This document shows, one piece after another, positions 35,082 to 46,664 of a DNA stretch of 64,000 bases. This stretch comes from Primulina eburnea (taxonomy: Eukaryota; Streptophyta; Magnoliopsida; Lamiales; Gesneriaceae), in contig NC_133101.1 in NCBI RefSeq assembly GCF_022965805.1, positions 50,982,342 through 51,046,341 of the forward strand. Direction: 5' to 3'. The position numbers were made by a program, and so were the translations under genes. Numbering within the stretch: the stretch's first letter is position 1; the number at the start of each line of letters is the position of its first letter. The notes under the pieces are model-generated. The model was not told where the DNA came from, searched no databases, and saw only the letters and a list, made by a program, of their open reading frames with translations.

Positions 35082-35800
35082 ATGCCAGGTACAGTTTCGA
35101 TTTCGAGGGCTCCGTACAAAATGGCACCGATTGAGTTGAAAGAGTTAAAAGAACAATTGGAGGATTTACTAGCCAAGGGGTATATCAGACCGAGTGTATC
35201 TCCTTGGGGTGCTCCAGTACTGTTTGTGAGAAAGAAAGACGGTTCGATGAGACTTTGTATCGACAACCGGCAACTGAACAAAGCAACGGTAAAGAATAAA
35301 TACCTTTGCCCCGTATTGATGATTTGTTTGATCAGTTGCATGGTTCATCTGTATATTCCAAGATCGATCTGAGATCTGGATACCATCAGTTGAGAGTCAG
35401 GGATTCTGATATATCGAAGACAGCATTTAGAACCAGGTATGGACACTATGAATTTATTGTCATGCCATTTGGTTTGACGAATGCACCGGCTGTATTTATG
35501 GGGTTGATGAACCGTATCTTTCAGAGATATCTGGATGATTTTGTGATCATTTCTATTGATGATATTCTGATTTATTCCAAGAATATGATCGAGCATGCCG
35601 AGCATTTGAGAACTGTATTGAAAATTCTGAGGGCTGAGAAACTTTATGCTAAACTATCGAAATGCGAGTTTTGGTTGAGACAGGTTGTATTTCTGGGGCA
35701 TATTATATCCGGAGACGGTATATCAGTGGATCCCAGTAAGGTTGAGGTAGTGATTTCTTGACCGAGACCGACATCAGTACCCGGGATTCGCAGTTTTACT
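35082..35800 (+). pseudogene. pol: Element D reverse transcriptase
   Basis: Frame 35082-35300 holds [20 protein letters not shown] and [19 protein letters not shown] one-base loss near 35307 shifts to 35306-35761, with [23 protein letters not shown] and the catalytic region [11 protein letters not shown] (aspartates in 35558-35563). The residue before IDD is serine where chromoviruses normally have phenylalanine. TGA at 35759-35761 replaces the tryptophan of the expected SWPRP segment. Confidence 0.92.
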
Positions 35801-36340
35801 GAGTTTGGCAGGATAATATCGACATTTTATTAAAGATTTTTCCAGCATTGCCTAGCCGATTACTCAGTTGACTCAGAAGAATGCTCCGTTTATATGGTCT
35901 GAAGAATGTGAGACCAGCTTTCTTGAATTGAAGAAAAGGATGACCAATGCACCAATCTTGACGATTCCATCAGGTACTGGTGATTTTGTAGTTTATTGTC
36001 ATGCTTCTCACCGAGGATTGGGTTGTGTTTTGATGCAGCGAGGACATGTTATCGCTTATGCCTCAAGACAGCTGAAGCCCCATGAATCTCGTTATCCAAT
36101 TCATGATCTTAAATTGGTAGCCATAGTCTTTGCATTGAAGATATGGCGACACTACCTGCACGGTGAGAAATTCGAGATCTATTCTGATCATAAGAGCCTG
36201 AAGTATCTATTTTCACAGTCAGAGCTGAATATGAGAGCAAAGATGGCTTGATTTACTGAAAGATTTTGATTGTGAAATCAAGTACTATCCGGGGAAATCC
36301 AATGCAGCAGCAGATGCACTGAGTCGAAAGGTATGTTTTT
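35801..36340 (+). pseudogene. Element D RNase H
   Basis: Frame 35868-36251 carries [17 protein letters not shown], a [16 protein letters not shown] segment and [13 protein letters not shown], then [13 protein letters not shown] and [12 protein letters not shown]. The first acidic residue is altered: the usual DAS motif reads HAS here, which should abolish activity. A frameshift near 36245 precedes the terminal FDCEIKYYPGKSNAAADALS segment. Confidence 0.9.
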
Positions 36341-36479
36341 TATCCCTATCGACGATCGGTGTTTCGAACTTTATAGAAGATTGTTGTTTGTCTGGATTAG
36401 CCTTTGAAACAGATTGCTAGCCTCTGAGATTGTGTGCTATTCGAGCTGAACCAGAACTGATATTGAAATCAAGGATGCA

Positions 36480-37667
36480 CATAAAGTTGATCAAAATGTG
36501 CAGAATTCGATTGCTATGGTCAGAGCTGGACATCAATCGGAATATCAGATTCGTGACGGTGTTTTGTATGTGAATAACCGTATTGTTGTGCCGAATGTTT
36601 CAGATTTGAGACAGCGAATATTAGCAGAAGCGCACAGCAGCCGTTTTAGCATTCATCCTGGTGGCAAAAAAATGTATAATGATTTGAAGACACAGTATTG
36701 GTGGAAACAGATGAAATTTGATGTTACTGAATTTGTAGCCAAGTGTCTGAATTGCCAACAGGTGAAAGCAGAAAGAAAGAAACCAGGGGGATTGTTACAG
36801 AGTTTGTCTATTCCTCAATGGAAATGGGATTACATTTTCATGGATTTTGTGACGCAGTTACCGAGATCCTCCAGAGGTTGTGATGTGATTTGGGTCGTGA
36901 TTGATCGATTGACCAAATCTGCATGCTTTATTCCATACAAGATGACATACAGACATGACCAGATGGCCGATATTTATGTCAAAGAAGTGGTTAGATTGCA
37001 CGGAGTGACGATGTCGATTGTTTCAGACCGTGATCCTCGGTTTACTTCGCCCTTCTGGTAGAATTTGCAGCAGGCTCTAGGTACGAAGTTACATCTGAGT
37101 ACCGCATATCATCCTCAGACTGAAGGATAGTCAGAGCGAACGATTCAAACATCAGGGGATATGCTGAGAGCTGTAGTGCTTGATTTTAGCACTAATTTGC
37201 AGGATGCATTGCCACTTTGTGAATTCTCGGACAACAACAGCTATCAGACGAGCATTGAGATGGCTTCTTTCGAAGCGTTGTACGGAAAGAAATGTCGATC
37301 CCCTCTGTATTGGGATGATATCTCTGAGGCTCTTGAGATTAGACCTGATATGATCAGAGATATGACGGAAAAAATGAAGCTGATACAGAAAAGAATGAAG
37401 GCCGCTCAAGATAGACAGGCCAAATATGCCAACATCAGACGACGACCGTTGGTATTTGAGGTAGGAGACCGAGTATTTTTTATGATTTCACCTTTCCAAG
37501 GAGTTGTCAGATTTGGCAAGAAAGGGAAGCTGTCTCCACATTATATTGGGCCGTACGAGATTCTCGAGAAGATAGGAGATCGTGCCTATCGACTCGCATT
37601 GCCGCCTTCTTTATCTTGGATACCTGATGTATTTCATGTATCGTTTACTACGGAAATACCTGCCTGA
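36480..37667 (+). pseudogene. Element D integrase
   Basis: The zinc-binding domain includes HSSRFSIHPGGKKMYNDLK and CLNCQQVKAERKKPGG. The core has the three acidic residues of DD35E: D at 36843 (MDFVTQLP), D at 37026 (SDRDPRF) and E at 37134 (SERT). The spacing between the last two is 35 residues. TAG at 37059-37061 and TAG at 37128-37130 replace expected CAG codons. The C-terminal part has VGDRVFFMISPFQGVVRFGK and GPYEILEKIGDRAYRLALP, the GPY/F module of Ty3/gypsy integrases. Confidence 0.93.
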
Positions 37668-37880
37668 TGCTTCACATATCATCCAAATAGACGAGGCCGA
37701 GCTTGACGAGACATTGAGCTACTATGAGAAGCCGATCAGATTCTTGATCGGAAAGAAAAATTGCTCAAAACGAAGACAATTCCGCTGGTGAAGATTCAGT
37801 GGAGTTGTCATGGCATCGAAAAAGCTACCTGGGAGACTGAATCAGATATGAGACAGATATTCCCAGAGTTATTCGACTGA
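37640..37880 (+). pseudogene. Element D chromodomain-like C-terminus
   Basis: After the integrase, HVSLLRKYLPDASHII leads to a segment in two frames (ELDETLSYYEKPIRFLIG, then KIQWSCHGIEKATWETE and IFPELF ending at 37880). This is the divergent C-terminal chromodomain of the Tekay/Del class of chromoviruses, thought to direct insertion to heterochromatin. A one-base shift occurs near 37757. Confidence 0.85.
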
Positions 37881-37964
37881 TGTAAGTTTTCTATTCAGCT
37901 TTTGTTATACAACTCCTTTCTGATATGATTTGGTTGCCTGTGATTTCGGGGACGAAATCAGATC

Positions 37965-37978
37965 TTAGGGGGGAGAAA
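37965..37978 (+). other. Polypurine tract of element D
   Basis: TTAGGGGGGAGAAA directly precedes the 3' LTR. Confidence 0.9.
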
Positions 37979-39874
37979 TGTAATGCCCGAGATTTTGATT
38001 ACTGTAATTTGATATGATTTGTTGGTAATTGTAATATGATTATAGGTGGTACGGATTAGACCGGGATAGACGGAAATAAGATAGAATTATGTGCGAGGAC
38101 AGAGCACCTCGCGCATATGCGCGACCGGAAAGGGCGCATATGCGCGAGGCAGGCACAGAACCTCGCGCATATGCGCGACATGAATTCGCGCATGTGCGCG
38201 AGGGTACCCAAGAGTTGTGAATAAATTCGAAGGACCTCGCGCATATGCGCCGATTGAGGGCGTGCATATGCGTGAGGCGCTGTGCATGCTACGCGCCGAG
38301 ACATAGTGTTTCGCGCATATGCGCCGAGTGATGTCGCGCATATGCGCGAGACGTGTTGCTTCAAGGGATGAGCCACCTCGTCGAAATCATGCAATATATA
38401 TATAAAGTGATTCATCCTTTCACTTGGCAAGAATAAGAAGTACGAAAATTCTCCCGGGAAAGCTTCATGTCATTTTGAGATTGAAAACTTGAATTGCGAA
38501 AGATCCGTCCGTTTGATTTTGAATCCAACTTCAGTATTGTGATCCTATCGTTGACAGCTACTACAGGCCGTAAGTTTTATTTATTTCTGATATCATTTGA
38601 AATTATGCTATTGTCAGAATTGAATAGGATTCATATATGATGTTCTTGACATGTTAGACATCGTAGAATCGAAGTTAGATTGAGAAACATATTGATTATG
38701 GAATTGTTATGATTTTTCAGAATATATCGATTGATATTGGACAGATTTGGATTATGTATTGATTACAGATTGTATTGGATATTGGTTATGGATTGTAATT
38801 AATATCTGTTGAGATTGTGTTGACGGGAATATCTAGATTATGCCGTTATGCCATTGATTTTGAGTTGAATCCAGATTGATCAGATTGGTATTGATTTGAG
38901 CAGTAGATTGATATGATATTATTGATATTGTCATTGCCAGATTGAGTGTTGACAGACTTTGAATTCCAAACATGAACGGCGTCAGGACTACAATAAAAGA
39001 AAGGTATAAATCAATGTGGTACCGGGAGAACGACTCGAATAGGATATACTTGAGTTTCCATAAATCACATACTTATTGTTATTATGTACATTGATTTGAA
39101 TTGATATGCTTGTTCTATTGATTTATAGAAAGCATGTACTAGACGAGTATTAGACAAGTGATCTTGTGACATAAGTGCCGATAGTGATGGAATCTTCACT
39201 GACACATTGCACATTGTCACAAGATAGTGAATTAGCGAAAGTGCTAAAGTCTGTGACGGATAGGTCAAGACACCGGATGTTTGGTTATATCGAAGTGGAT
39301 AGAATTGGAGTTTCTTCTATTACTGATGTTTGATATGGAATACCAACGTCTGGAAACCGGGATCCCTAGACTAGGATTGAGTCTAGTATGATACGTGGAG
39401 TCACGAGTCTGATTAATGATTTTACATTGATTATGTTTTCAGATTTTGATACATATTAATGATATCTGTTTCATGCTTTTATATTGTTTATATGATTGCA
39501 TGTTTCGTTGATTTATACTGGGATATATTCTCACCGGAGTTATCCGGCTGTTGTCGTGTTTGTATGTGTGCAGGACAACAGGTGGGACAGGGTCAGGGTC
39601 GAGGAGATGAAGAGAGATCGTGATTAGAGTGGATACTGCGGACTTTGAATTAGAGATAGGGTTTAAACACTTGATATATAGTAGTTAAACCTTACGTTGA
39701 ATGGATTGTATATAGTATAAGACTTGTACTTTACTTTCGATGTATATAATCGAATGAATTCCATTACGTTTCGCATTTGATATTTGTATAAAAAAAATTT
39801 AGATCCTGTTTATTATAATTGATTAAATTGTGCCAATGATGATTAAGAAAATGATTAGCGTCCGGGTCCCCACA
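37979..39874 (+). repeat. 3' LTR of element D (1896 bp)
   Basis: It starts TGTAATGCCCGAGATTTTG and ends GGGTCCCCACA. It is similar throughout to the 5' LTR, with scattered substitutions and changes in the number and sequence of CGCGCATATGCGCG palindromes (38106-38350). Confidence 0.95.
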
Positions 39875-40380
39875 GATGTGCCCTTTGATTTTAATTCTCA
39901 CTGTTTACAGGCATACGGGGATTTAAGGAGCGCTTGGTGTCGGCTCCTGTCTTGGTGGCACCAGATTGGGATCTACCATTCGAGGACATGTGCGAAGCAA
40001 GTGATACTGCGGTGGAGCTGTGCTTGGCTAGAGGCAAAACAAGGTATTTCACACAATTTTCTACGCAAGTAAGACCATAGATAAGGCTCAATTGAATTAT
40101 GCGACAACTGAAAAGGAATTACTTGCAGTAGTATTTTTTCTTGACAAATTTCACTCATATCTTGTTTTGTCCGAAGTCATTGTTTACACCGACCACTCTG
40201 CACTTATGTATTTACATGCTAAGAAAGATGCAAAGCCACGCCTACTTCGATGGATTTTATTATTACAAGAAATTGACTTAGAAATAAAAGATAAGAAGAG
40301 TGTTGAGAATGTGGTAGCAGATCACTTGTCTAGAATGGAGCTTATTAGTAATGACTGTGTTGATCATGCCATTAATGATT
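39875..40380 (+). pseudogene. Element C pol resumed: RNase H
   Basis: After the D insertion the Athila frame continues with VPFDF, then (in a second frame) LKERLVSAPVLVAPDWDLPF (near 39920-39980), an [16 protein letters not shown] segment and, from 40092, [38 protein letters not shown] and [13 protein letters not shown]. This is the Athila RNase H. The first acidic motif is degraded and a frame change occurs near 40080. Confidence 0.9.
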
Positions 40381-41690
40381 GGTTTCCTGATGAGCAGCTA
40401 TTTGAGGTGAGACATTGTCCTTGGTATGCAAATTTTGCTAATTTTCTTGTCACAGGCACACCGCCACCCAATCTATCATTTCATCAACGTAAGAAATTAT
40501 TTTCTGACGTGGTACATTATTTTTGGGAGGAACCATTTTTGTTTAAGATCTGTGCAGATTCTATGATCAGACGGTGTGTTGCAGAGGAGGAATTTGGTCA
40601 AATACGTAACCATGGCCATGATCGTGAGGTAGGTGTCATTTTGGACCAACCAAGACGGCATCCAAGGTACTTGAATGTGGCTTTTATTAGCCAACCCTCT
40701 TTAAGGATGCTCGTTCTTATGTGCTTACCTGTGATAAATGCCAGCGGACAGGTAACATCTCTAACCGTCATGAAATACCTTTGAATAATATTATTGAGTG
40801 TGAGGATTTTGATGTGTGAGGAATAGACTTCATGGGACCGTTTCCCAGCTCTTTCACAATAAAATATATTTTGGTGGCGGTCGACTATGTGTGTAAGTGG
40901 GTAGAGGCAGAAGCATATGCCACTAATGATGCTCAAGTAGTCCTGAAATTTTTAAAGAAAAATATTTTTAACATGTTTGGGACACCACGAGCAATCATTA
41001 GTGATGTTGGCACCCATTTTTGCAACAAACTCTTTGAAAATTTTTTAAGCAAATATGGTGTCACACATAAGATATCTACTCCCTATCACCCCCAAACGAG
41101 TGGTCAAGTGGAAGTGTCTAACCGAGATTAGAAAAAGTGTTAGGTGTCAGTCGAAAAGATTGGTCTGTAAGGTTAGATGATGCTCTTTGGGCATATAGGA
41201 CTGCGTTCAAAACACCTATAGGCACTACACCATATAGACTATTGTTTGGCAAAGCATGTCATTTACCTGTAGAGTTAGATCATCGAGCATTCTGGGCAAC
41301 AAAAGCAACTTTAACTTTACTGATGCAGGTTAACGACGTCTGCTTCAATTGGACTAGTTGGAGGAATTTCGGAATCTGGCATATGATCTCGCACTATCGT
41401 ACAAGGAAAAGACAAAGAGGGCTCACGACAGGCGAATCATTGAAAGGGAATTCAAGGAAGGTGAAAACGTCCTGCTCTACAACTCCCGGTTGCGACTATT
41501 TCTCGAAAAGTTGAAGTCGCGATGGTCTGGTCCATTCGTGATTTCCAAAGTTTACCTATCGGGGGCTGTAGAATTGCAAGATGGAAATGCTGGGACATTT
41601 ACGATCAATGCCCAGCGGCTGAAGCACTACATGGGTGGCACAATTGAGCCGCAATTTGGAATCACCCGGTTCCAAGACAATCCGAACTGA
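40381..41690 (+). pseudogene. Element C integrase
   Basis: The N-terminal part has [20 protein letters not shown] and, from about 40700, a zinc-binding [15 protein letters not shown] segment in another frame. The core includes [12 protein letters not shown] (D near 40829), [10 protein letters not shown] (40995-41025; the usual SDGGTHFCN has V for G) and [15 protein letters not shown]. Frames shift near 41130. The C-terminal part 41358-41690 has [28 protein letters not shown] and FTINAQRLKHYMGG. Stop codons and shifts make it inactive. Confidence 0.9.
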
Positions 41691-41814
41691 AACTGATCGA
41701 CAGTCCAGCTCTCGACTATAAATTGAGAACTACCTCTCGTTCCCTTATCTTGCATTTAATTCGATTTTTAGTTTGTGCTCTTATTATTTTATTTAAAAAA
41801 AGGGAATGTCATGA

Positions 41815-41955
41815 AGCTTCCGCCCGGGCGCGCTTCTTTTATTAAAAATTATGAATTACCGTGAGGTTTCCGCCCAGGCGCGCCCTTTTCAAATTTTTTT
41901 AAAAGTTGAGAGTTATCCGCCCGGGCGGAACTTATGTCCGCTCGGGAGGATCGCG
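41815..41955 (+). repeat. Internal copy of the C palindrome cluster, upstream of the third ORF
   Basis: CCGCCCGGGCGCGC (41820), CCGCCCAGGCGCGCCC (41871) and CCGCCCGGGCGGAACTTATGTCCGCTCGGG (about 41918-41947) repeat the LTR motif together with its ACTTATGT linker. They sit between the integrase end (41690) and the third ORF (42273). Confidence 0.85.
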
Positions 41956-42044
41956 AATTTTAAAACAGCACAGGCTTTCATTTCTTCTTCCCCACTCGAA
42001 ACCCAGCCGCCCCCTCAAATTTTTTTGCCCCTCCTCTCTCAATC

Positions 42045-42078
42045 TCGCTCAAATCCCTTGTCTTGTGTCAATTTCAGG
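42045..42078 (+). promoter_or_regulatory. Candidate 3' splice site before the third ORF of C
   Basis: A pyrimidine-rich tract (CTCCTCTCTCAATCTC near 42030) is followed by GTGTCAATTTCAG ending at 42078. Athila third ORFs are thought to be expressed from spliced RNA, which would need such a site. It is a sequence match only. Confidence 0.45.
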
Positions 42079-42272
42079 TACAATTAGGTGACACCGCCTT
42101 TACTAAACATCAAGACATCAATTTTCCCGTCACCACGTTGTTTTCCGACCACCGCTGAAGGAACTCCGGCCACCACTGCGTTATTCCCTCCACCGCTTAA
42201 GCCTCCGGCCACCACGATGTCCGTCAACGCTCCTCCTACTCCGGGATACTTGTGCTTCTCACATAATCCACG

Positions 42273-42775
42273 ATGGCGCCTAATAAAGCTCGGGTGAGTC
42301 ATGCCTCTTCGCCTTCATCGCGTAATTCTCAATTATTCGTGAATGATACCGCTAGGGAACGCTATGAACACGCGAAAATACATAGAGCTCCGCTTCGCGA
42401 ATGTGGTTTCCAGCTTGTGCAATACATATATCTTATAAATCAGATTGAGAATAGAAGCTGTGGAAAATTTTGTAGCCAACCGCAAGCCGCGATGGTGCCA
42501 GTGGTGAGAGAATTCTATGCTAATGCGTCTGAGAGGAGCGATAATAAAGCATTTGTGAGGGGAAAACTGGTAGATTTCAGTTCGGTAGAAATTAATAGGG
42601 TGCTTGAGACACCTGGCTGTGGATGACTCGGTTTACGTGGCATGGGCAGCAGAACCAAATTTAGACTTGATGATGCAAAGAATCTGCTATTCGGGGTCTC
42701 CGTGGAAGACACCTGGCTCACACACCTGTTTTGCAGAGAAATATTTTGTAGAACCCGTAAACCAGTCTACGTATA
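42273..42775 (+). pseudogene. Element C third ORF (Athila envelope-position ORF), 5' part
   Basis: The ATG at 42273 gives MAPNKARVSHASS, then GKFCSQPQAAMVPVVREFYA and FVRGKLVDFSSVEINRVL. This matches the conserved domain annotated in plants as putative plant transposon protein and found in the third ORF of Athila elements. A frame change near 42610 leads to VDDSVYVAWAAEP and a KYFVEPVNQSTY tail, where solo LTR J interrupts it. No signal peptide or membrane segment is visible in this part, so an envelope function is not supported by the sequence itself. Confidence 0.8.
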
Positions 42776-45599
42776 AGTCATGCATAATTTCTAGCATTTA
42801 AAGTAAAATAATTTTTATTATTTTTGCATGAGTATTTATTCTTTCCTTTAAATTTATTTACTTTATGCAGTAGTTTAATTTTTATCTTTTCAGTTAATTC
42901 AGTGAGGCCGGACTGGAGTTGGAGTTTTGAGATTAAATTTAAATTAAGAAACCATTCCCAGAGTTTATTATAGCTAACTAGTAAGTTAATTTAAGTTAAA
43001 AGAAGGTTTAAGGAATTATTTAAGTAACTTGAGGTAAGTAGGAAATAAGTTCATTAAGGTTACATAATTAAGGTGTTAATTCACTAAATATTTAAAGGAT
43101 AGGTAAGACTCTAAAGATTTAAAATACACTAACTAAGCAATATTTTCCCCTCCATTTTTATTGCAAATTTCGGCCACCCCTTAGTGAGACAACAATTATT
43201 TGACAACTCACCATCCTTTGACTCTTTCTTTATTATGTCTTGGCATGATAATCCTTTCATCTATTAAAGCCCTTTAATTAATATTAGATCATTATCCTAG
43301 CCTTGGTGGACATGAAGAATCGGTCATATCCATTATCCCTCTCCAACAATCATTTTGTTAGCAAACCATTTCAAATTCAAAAGAGAGCAAGACTTGGTCT
43401 TGCCACCCCTTTTAAATTGCAACTCCCTAACTCTCCTAGTGAGAAAAACCGAGAGTAAATAAGAGAAAAATAATCGAATAGAAGGAAGGAAGGAAGATCA
43501 CTCCGTCTCCTCCGCGCCGCGTCGTCATATACGTTCGTTTTCTTTTCAAAACGAAACAAGGCATGTTTATATTTCCTTTCACTCTTCAATCAAGTCATAT
43601 TAATATTTTAAAACATATCACGTGCAGGATTTAATAGGCAAAAACCGAAATATTGTCAAATCATTTTCAAAAAAATAGTGCAGATTTTGTTGGCTTCACT
43701 CTATGCCTCACGGTTTTTGCTGTTTTCATTGAATTACAGGATGGATCATGTCCAGGCTCCCAAGGCTGCATCTAGACATGTACTAGGGTGTTTCAAGAAC
43801 ATGTTGGTCCATTTATTCAGTGCCATACACGCTGTAAACTCGCATGTGACAGCAACACCCCAAATGTGTCCCTTTGAGTCTTGATTTGTATAGTTGCTGT
43901 CAAGGGAGGGAGTTTCTGATCTTGGCTGCCCTAGGGGCCTATAGCCATGGTTAGAACACTTTCCTATCATGTCTAAGACGTGACCAAGTCGCCCTTTAGA
44001 GGCTTGGTCCATGGCGGAATCAGTTTTTAAATCAAAACTCATGCACAGCCCCTTCGCCCCTTCGAATTCTGCTTGTGAAACTTTCGAGTTTGGTGGTGGT
44101 GAGGATCTTGGTTGGCCTCTGGCCCATAGCCACGGTTCACACCATACCCATTGATGTCTAGATCGTGCCATGGTCAACCAAATGGCCACTAGAATGGTCC
44201 ATGACAGCAAGAAGCGTCGCAACACCCCACGCGCAGAATTAAGTGCTCGGGTGGATTTTTCGGTTGGTTTCGGGTGTGGTGCGAATTGTGGCTGGCCTAG
44301 GGCCTTTAGCCATGGTTCAAACCATACCCTTGGATGTTGGGAAGAGCCTCTGGTCGGTGGTTCAAGCCCCAATGACCGGTAGTCTCGAAAACGACACAAG
44401 GAAGCGAAGACACGGATGCTGTATTTTGTGTACAGCAAGTGTTGCATTGGTTCGGAGGCTTGTTTGAGTTTTTGGTTGGCTTTTAGCCTATGGCCTTGGA
44501 GTGGACAGTTCCTCATTGAGTTAGGAAGGTCATGTTTTTTGCCGTTTGCGATTCGGATCAGTTTTGAGGTCGTACGAGAATTTACGGTGCAAGGTGCCAA
44601 AATGACTCTCGAAAGAGCGTTTCATGTTTTTGGCCTCCCTTCACTAAATTTTGGGTACTGTAAATTTAGGAGCAGTATTTCAACATTTTAGGCGTATTTT
44701 AGTCATGACTATATGATGGTTCGGTGTTGATTCGGGTTGGTACGTTGTCATGATTAAATACGAAGTCGTTGGGCGTAATTGTCTCATTTTTTAGATTTAA
44801 TTACATATTTTAGTCAAGTTAAATCATTTGCATATTTTCACATTATATTTTAGGTCGCAGCGAGCCTGGGAACGATCCAATCAATGTGGTAAAATAACAC
44901 AGGATATTTCATTATGCCATTTAATTATATTACGTGCATAAAAATATAAAATATTCATTTTTGAGATTTATGCGATATTGCTTGTGGCCATTTAACTATC
45001 ATGGGATCATTACTTCACCCGGACGTCAGTTACCGGTCAGTTCAGTCAGTTCAGTGCAGGGGCCACTTGCGTAGAACATAATCTCAACAGAAAATTTATG
45101 ACATGTTATTTTATGACAGGGCTCGATTGAGCAAACATTTCACTTATGATTTTCAGTCAGTTATGCACGTATTATAATTGCTCATGATAAGTTATTTTCA
45201 CGTTATGACTCATGACATGATATTTTATCACATGCAATTTTATGATATTATTTACTCATTATTTACGATATATGCATGCTGAGTCTTTAGACTCACTAGA
45301 CTTGATTGTTGTAGGTACTGATGATGTCGGGTCCGAGGGCGGGGACCAGTGAGCTAGCTTGGGTCGGCAATAGTGGAACCCGAGCACCTCATTTACAGCA
45401 TTTGCCATTTTATGCTCAAACATTTTTATCAGTTGTTGGATTACTTTAACTTGTTATTTTGTGAGCAATAAATTCTTCCGCTGCTATTTTGAACATTAAA
45501 CTTGATTTATCAGTTTATTTCGTGAATGAGGCATTTTAATTATTTTAAAAGAGAATTTTAAATTTTTCCGTAAATTTTCAAACACAAATTTTCGAGCCA
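42776..45599 (+). mobile_element. Solo LTR J (chromovirus-like), inside the third ORF of C; ends approximate
   Basis: About 2.8 kb of non-coding DNA separates the two halves of the C third ORF. Near its right end it has TGAGTCTTTAGACTCACTAG (45280-45299), a motif shared with LTRs of A and K, and the CCGTAAATTTTC and TTTTCGAGCCA words typical of the end of such LTRs. There is no PBS or pol, so it is a solo LTR. A clean TSD was not found: GTATA (42771-42775) and TTATA (45600-45604) are the best pair. The boundaries are therefore within about 10 bp at best. Open frames in it (for example 43746-44600 on the minus strand) are not gene-like. Confidence 0.75.
43915..44500 (+). repeat. Imperfect tandem repeat of about 183 bp inside solo LTR J
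   Basis: Four anchors with the pattern CTTGGCTGGCCTAGGGCC-TATAGCCATGGTT recur at 43921, 44107, 44286 and 44469 (spacings 186, 179 and 183 bp). Similarity between units is strongest in the 40 bp around each anchor. Confidence 0.75.
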
Positions 45600-45604
45600 T
45601 TATA

Positions 45605-46140
45605 TATTTCCTTGTCCCGGCTGCGATGTGGTATGCATTTCTGGCCACATGTTTGATGTCAGTCGGGCACACTAGCAAAGTCCAGAGGGAAAGAAGGATG
45701 CTGCTTTATGCATTAATCACTCACATGCCACTCAATGTGGGCAGGATAATCCATTCGCAGATCCAGCTGAGCATTCATAATCCGAATGTGGCATTGTTCT
45801 TCCCCCACATTATCACAGAGATATGTGCGGGCGCTGGGGTCATTTTTCAGGATGACGCTGAGGGGTTCCACTGACCCAAGGCCCTCGTGACGCAGCTAGA
45901 TACAGAAACTGGCAGTACGGCGGAAGGCTTTCCCCCAGTTTGGCCCCATCTGGGAACGGTTTTTTACTTTGACTCACGTGCAACATAGAATGCCAGCACT
46001 AGCAACAACCCGGCACCGTACTAGATCCTCCATTTACGAACCTCACGTTCGCCTTCTTCAGTGACCCGGATTGGAAATAATTTACTGCTTTGGCGGACCA
46101 TCAGTTACCTGTGCGCAGGTGTGCTGTGAAGTTTTAGAAG
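45605..46140 (+). pseudogene. Element C third ORF, 3' part
   Basis: It resumes after J with MWYAFLATCLMSVGHTSKVQ (from about 45626), LLYALITHMPLNVGRII and LFFPHIITEICAGAGV, the continuation of the same conserved domain. A stop follows at 45872. Downstream sequence to about 46140 shows only short open fragments. Together with 42273-42775 it reconstructs one domain split by the LTR. Confidence 0.8.
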
Positions 46141-46537
46141 GTGAAGTATAAACGGCCTACTGATGCCCATGCTTAGCTGCCTATCCCTGACGCAACAGTG
46201 TGAGTATTCGAACCCCCAGTCTCCCTCCCTCTACCAACAACCCATGCCTGCTTTCCCGGCCAACACACCGTTTCAGTTTCACACTATGGCCAGATTGCAT
46301 CCAAAAGCTGGCCAGCAAAACTTTAATTTCCCCCAGAGGTCGGGCACGAGGAGGAACTATAGCTTTGAGAGAGCGTCACTTATGTCCTTCTTTTTATTTC
46401 TTGCATTTCGTTTAGATCACTTTTTGTTATGTTCTATTTTTGTTGCATGTTTAGGTCATATTGCATCTGTTTTGTTATGCACTATCTGTCTCTTTTCTAT
46501 CGTCTGTTGCATTGGTGACACTGCTCGACTTTAGTAT

Positions 46538-46664
46538 TGGGGGGTGGATGGGTGTTGTGTTATGTGTCATTTTTTTCTGTGTTAGTTTTATTTGTTGGCT
46601 TGGGGGGTGGATGGGTGTTGTGTTATGTGTCATTTTTTTCTGTGTTAGTTTTATTTGTTGGCAT
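46538..46664 (+). repeat. 63-bp perfect or near-perfect tandem duplication
   Basis: Two copies run from GGGGGGTGGATGGGTGTTG through TTTTATTTGTTGGC, starting at about 46539 and 46602. Their identity suggests a very recent duplication in an otherwise decayed element. Confidence 0.9.

Larger units (their letters stand above)
31276..39874 (+). mobile_element. Element D: chromovirus (Ty3/gypsy, Tekay/Del-like) inside element C pol
   Basis: LTRs lie at 31276-33148 and 37979-39874, and the TSD GATGT lies at 31271-31275 and 39875-39879. The domain order is Gag, zinc knuckle, protease, RT, RNase H, integrase, C-terminal chromodomain-like segment. The 3' internal end is TTTCGGGGACGAAATC before the purine tract. 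It has numerous nonsense mutations and several frameshifts, so it is dead. It inserted after C was in place. Solo LTR I belongs to the same or a close family. Confidence 0.95.

Noticed and set aside
43746..44600. 284-codon open frame on the minus strand
   Set aside because: It runs through the 183-bp tandem repeat of solo LTR J, where repeated GC-richer units keep one frame open. There is no domain and no conserved neighbour.
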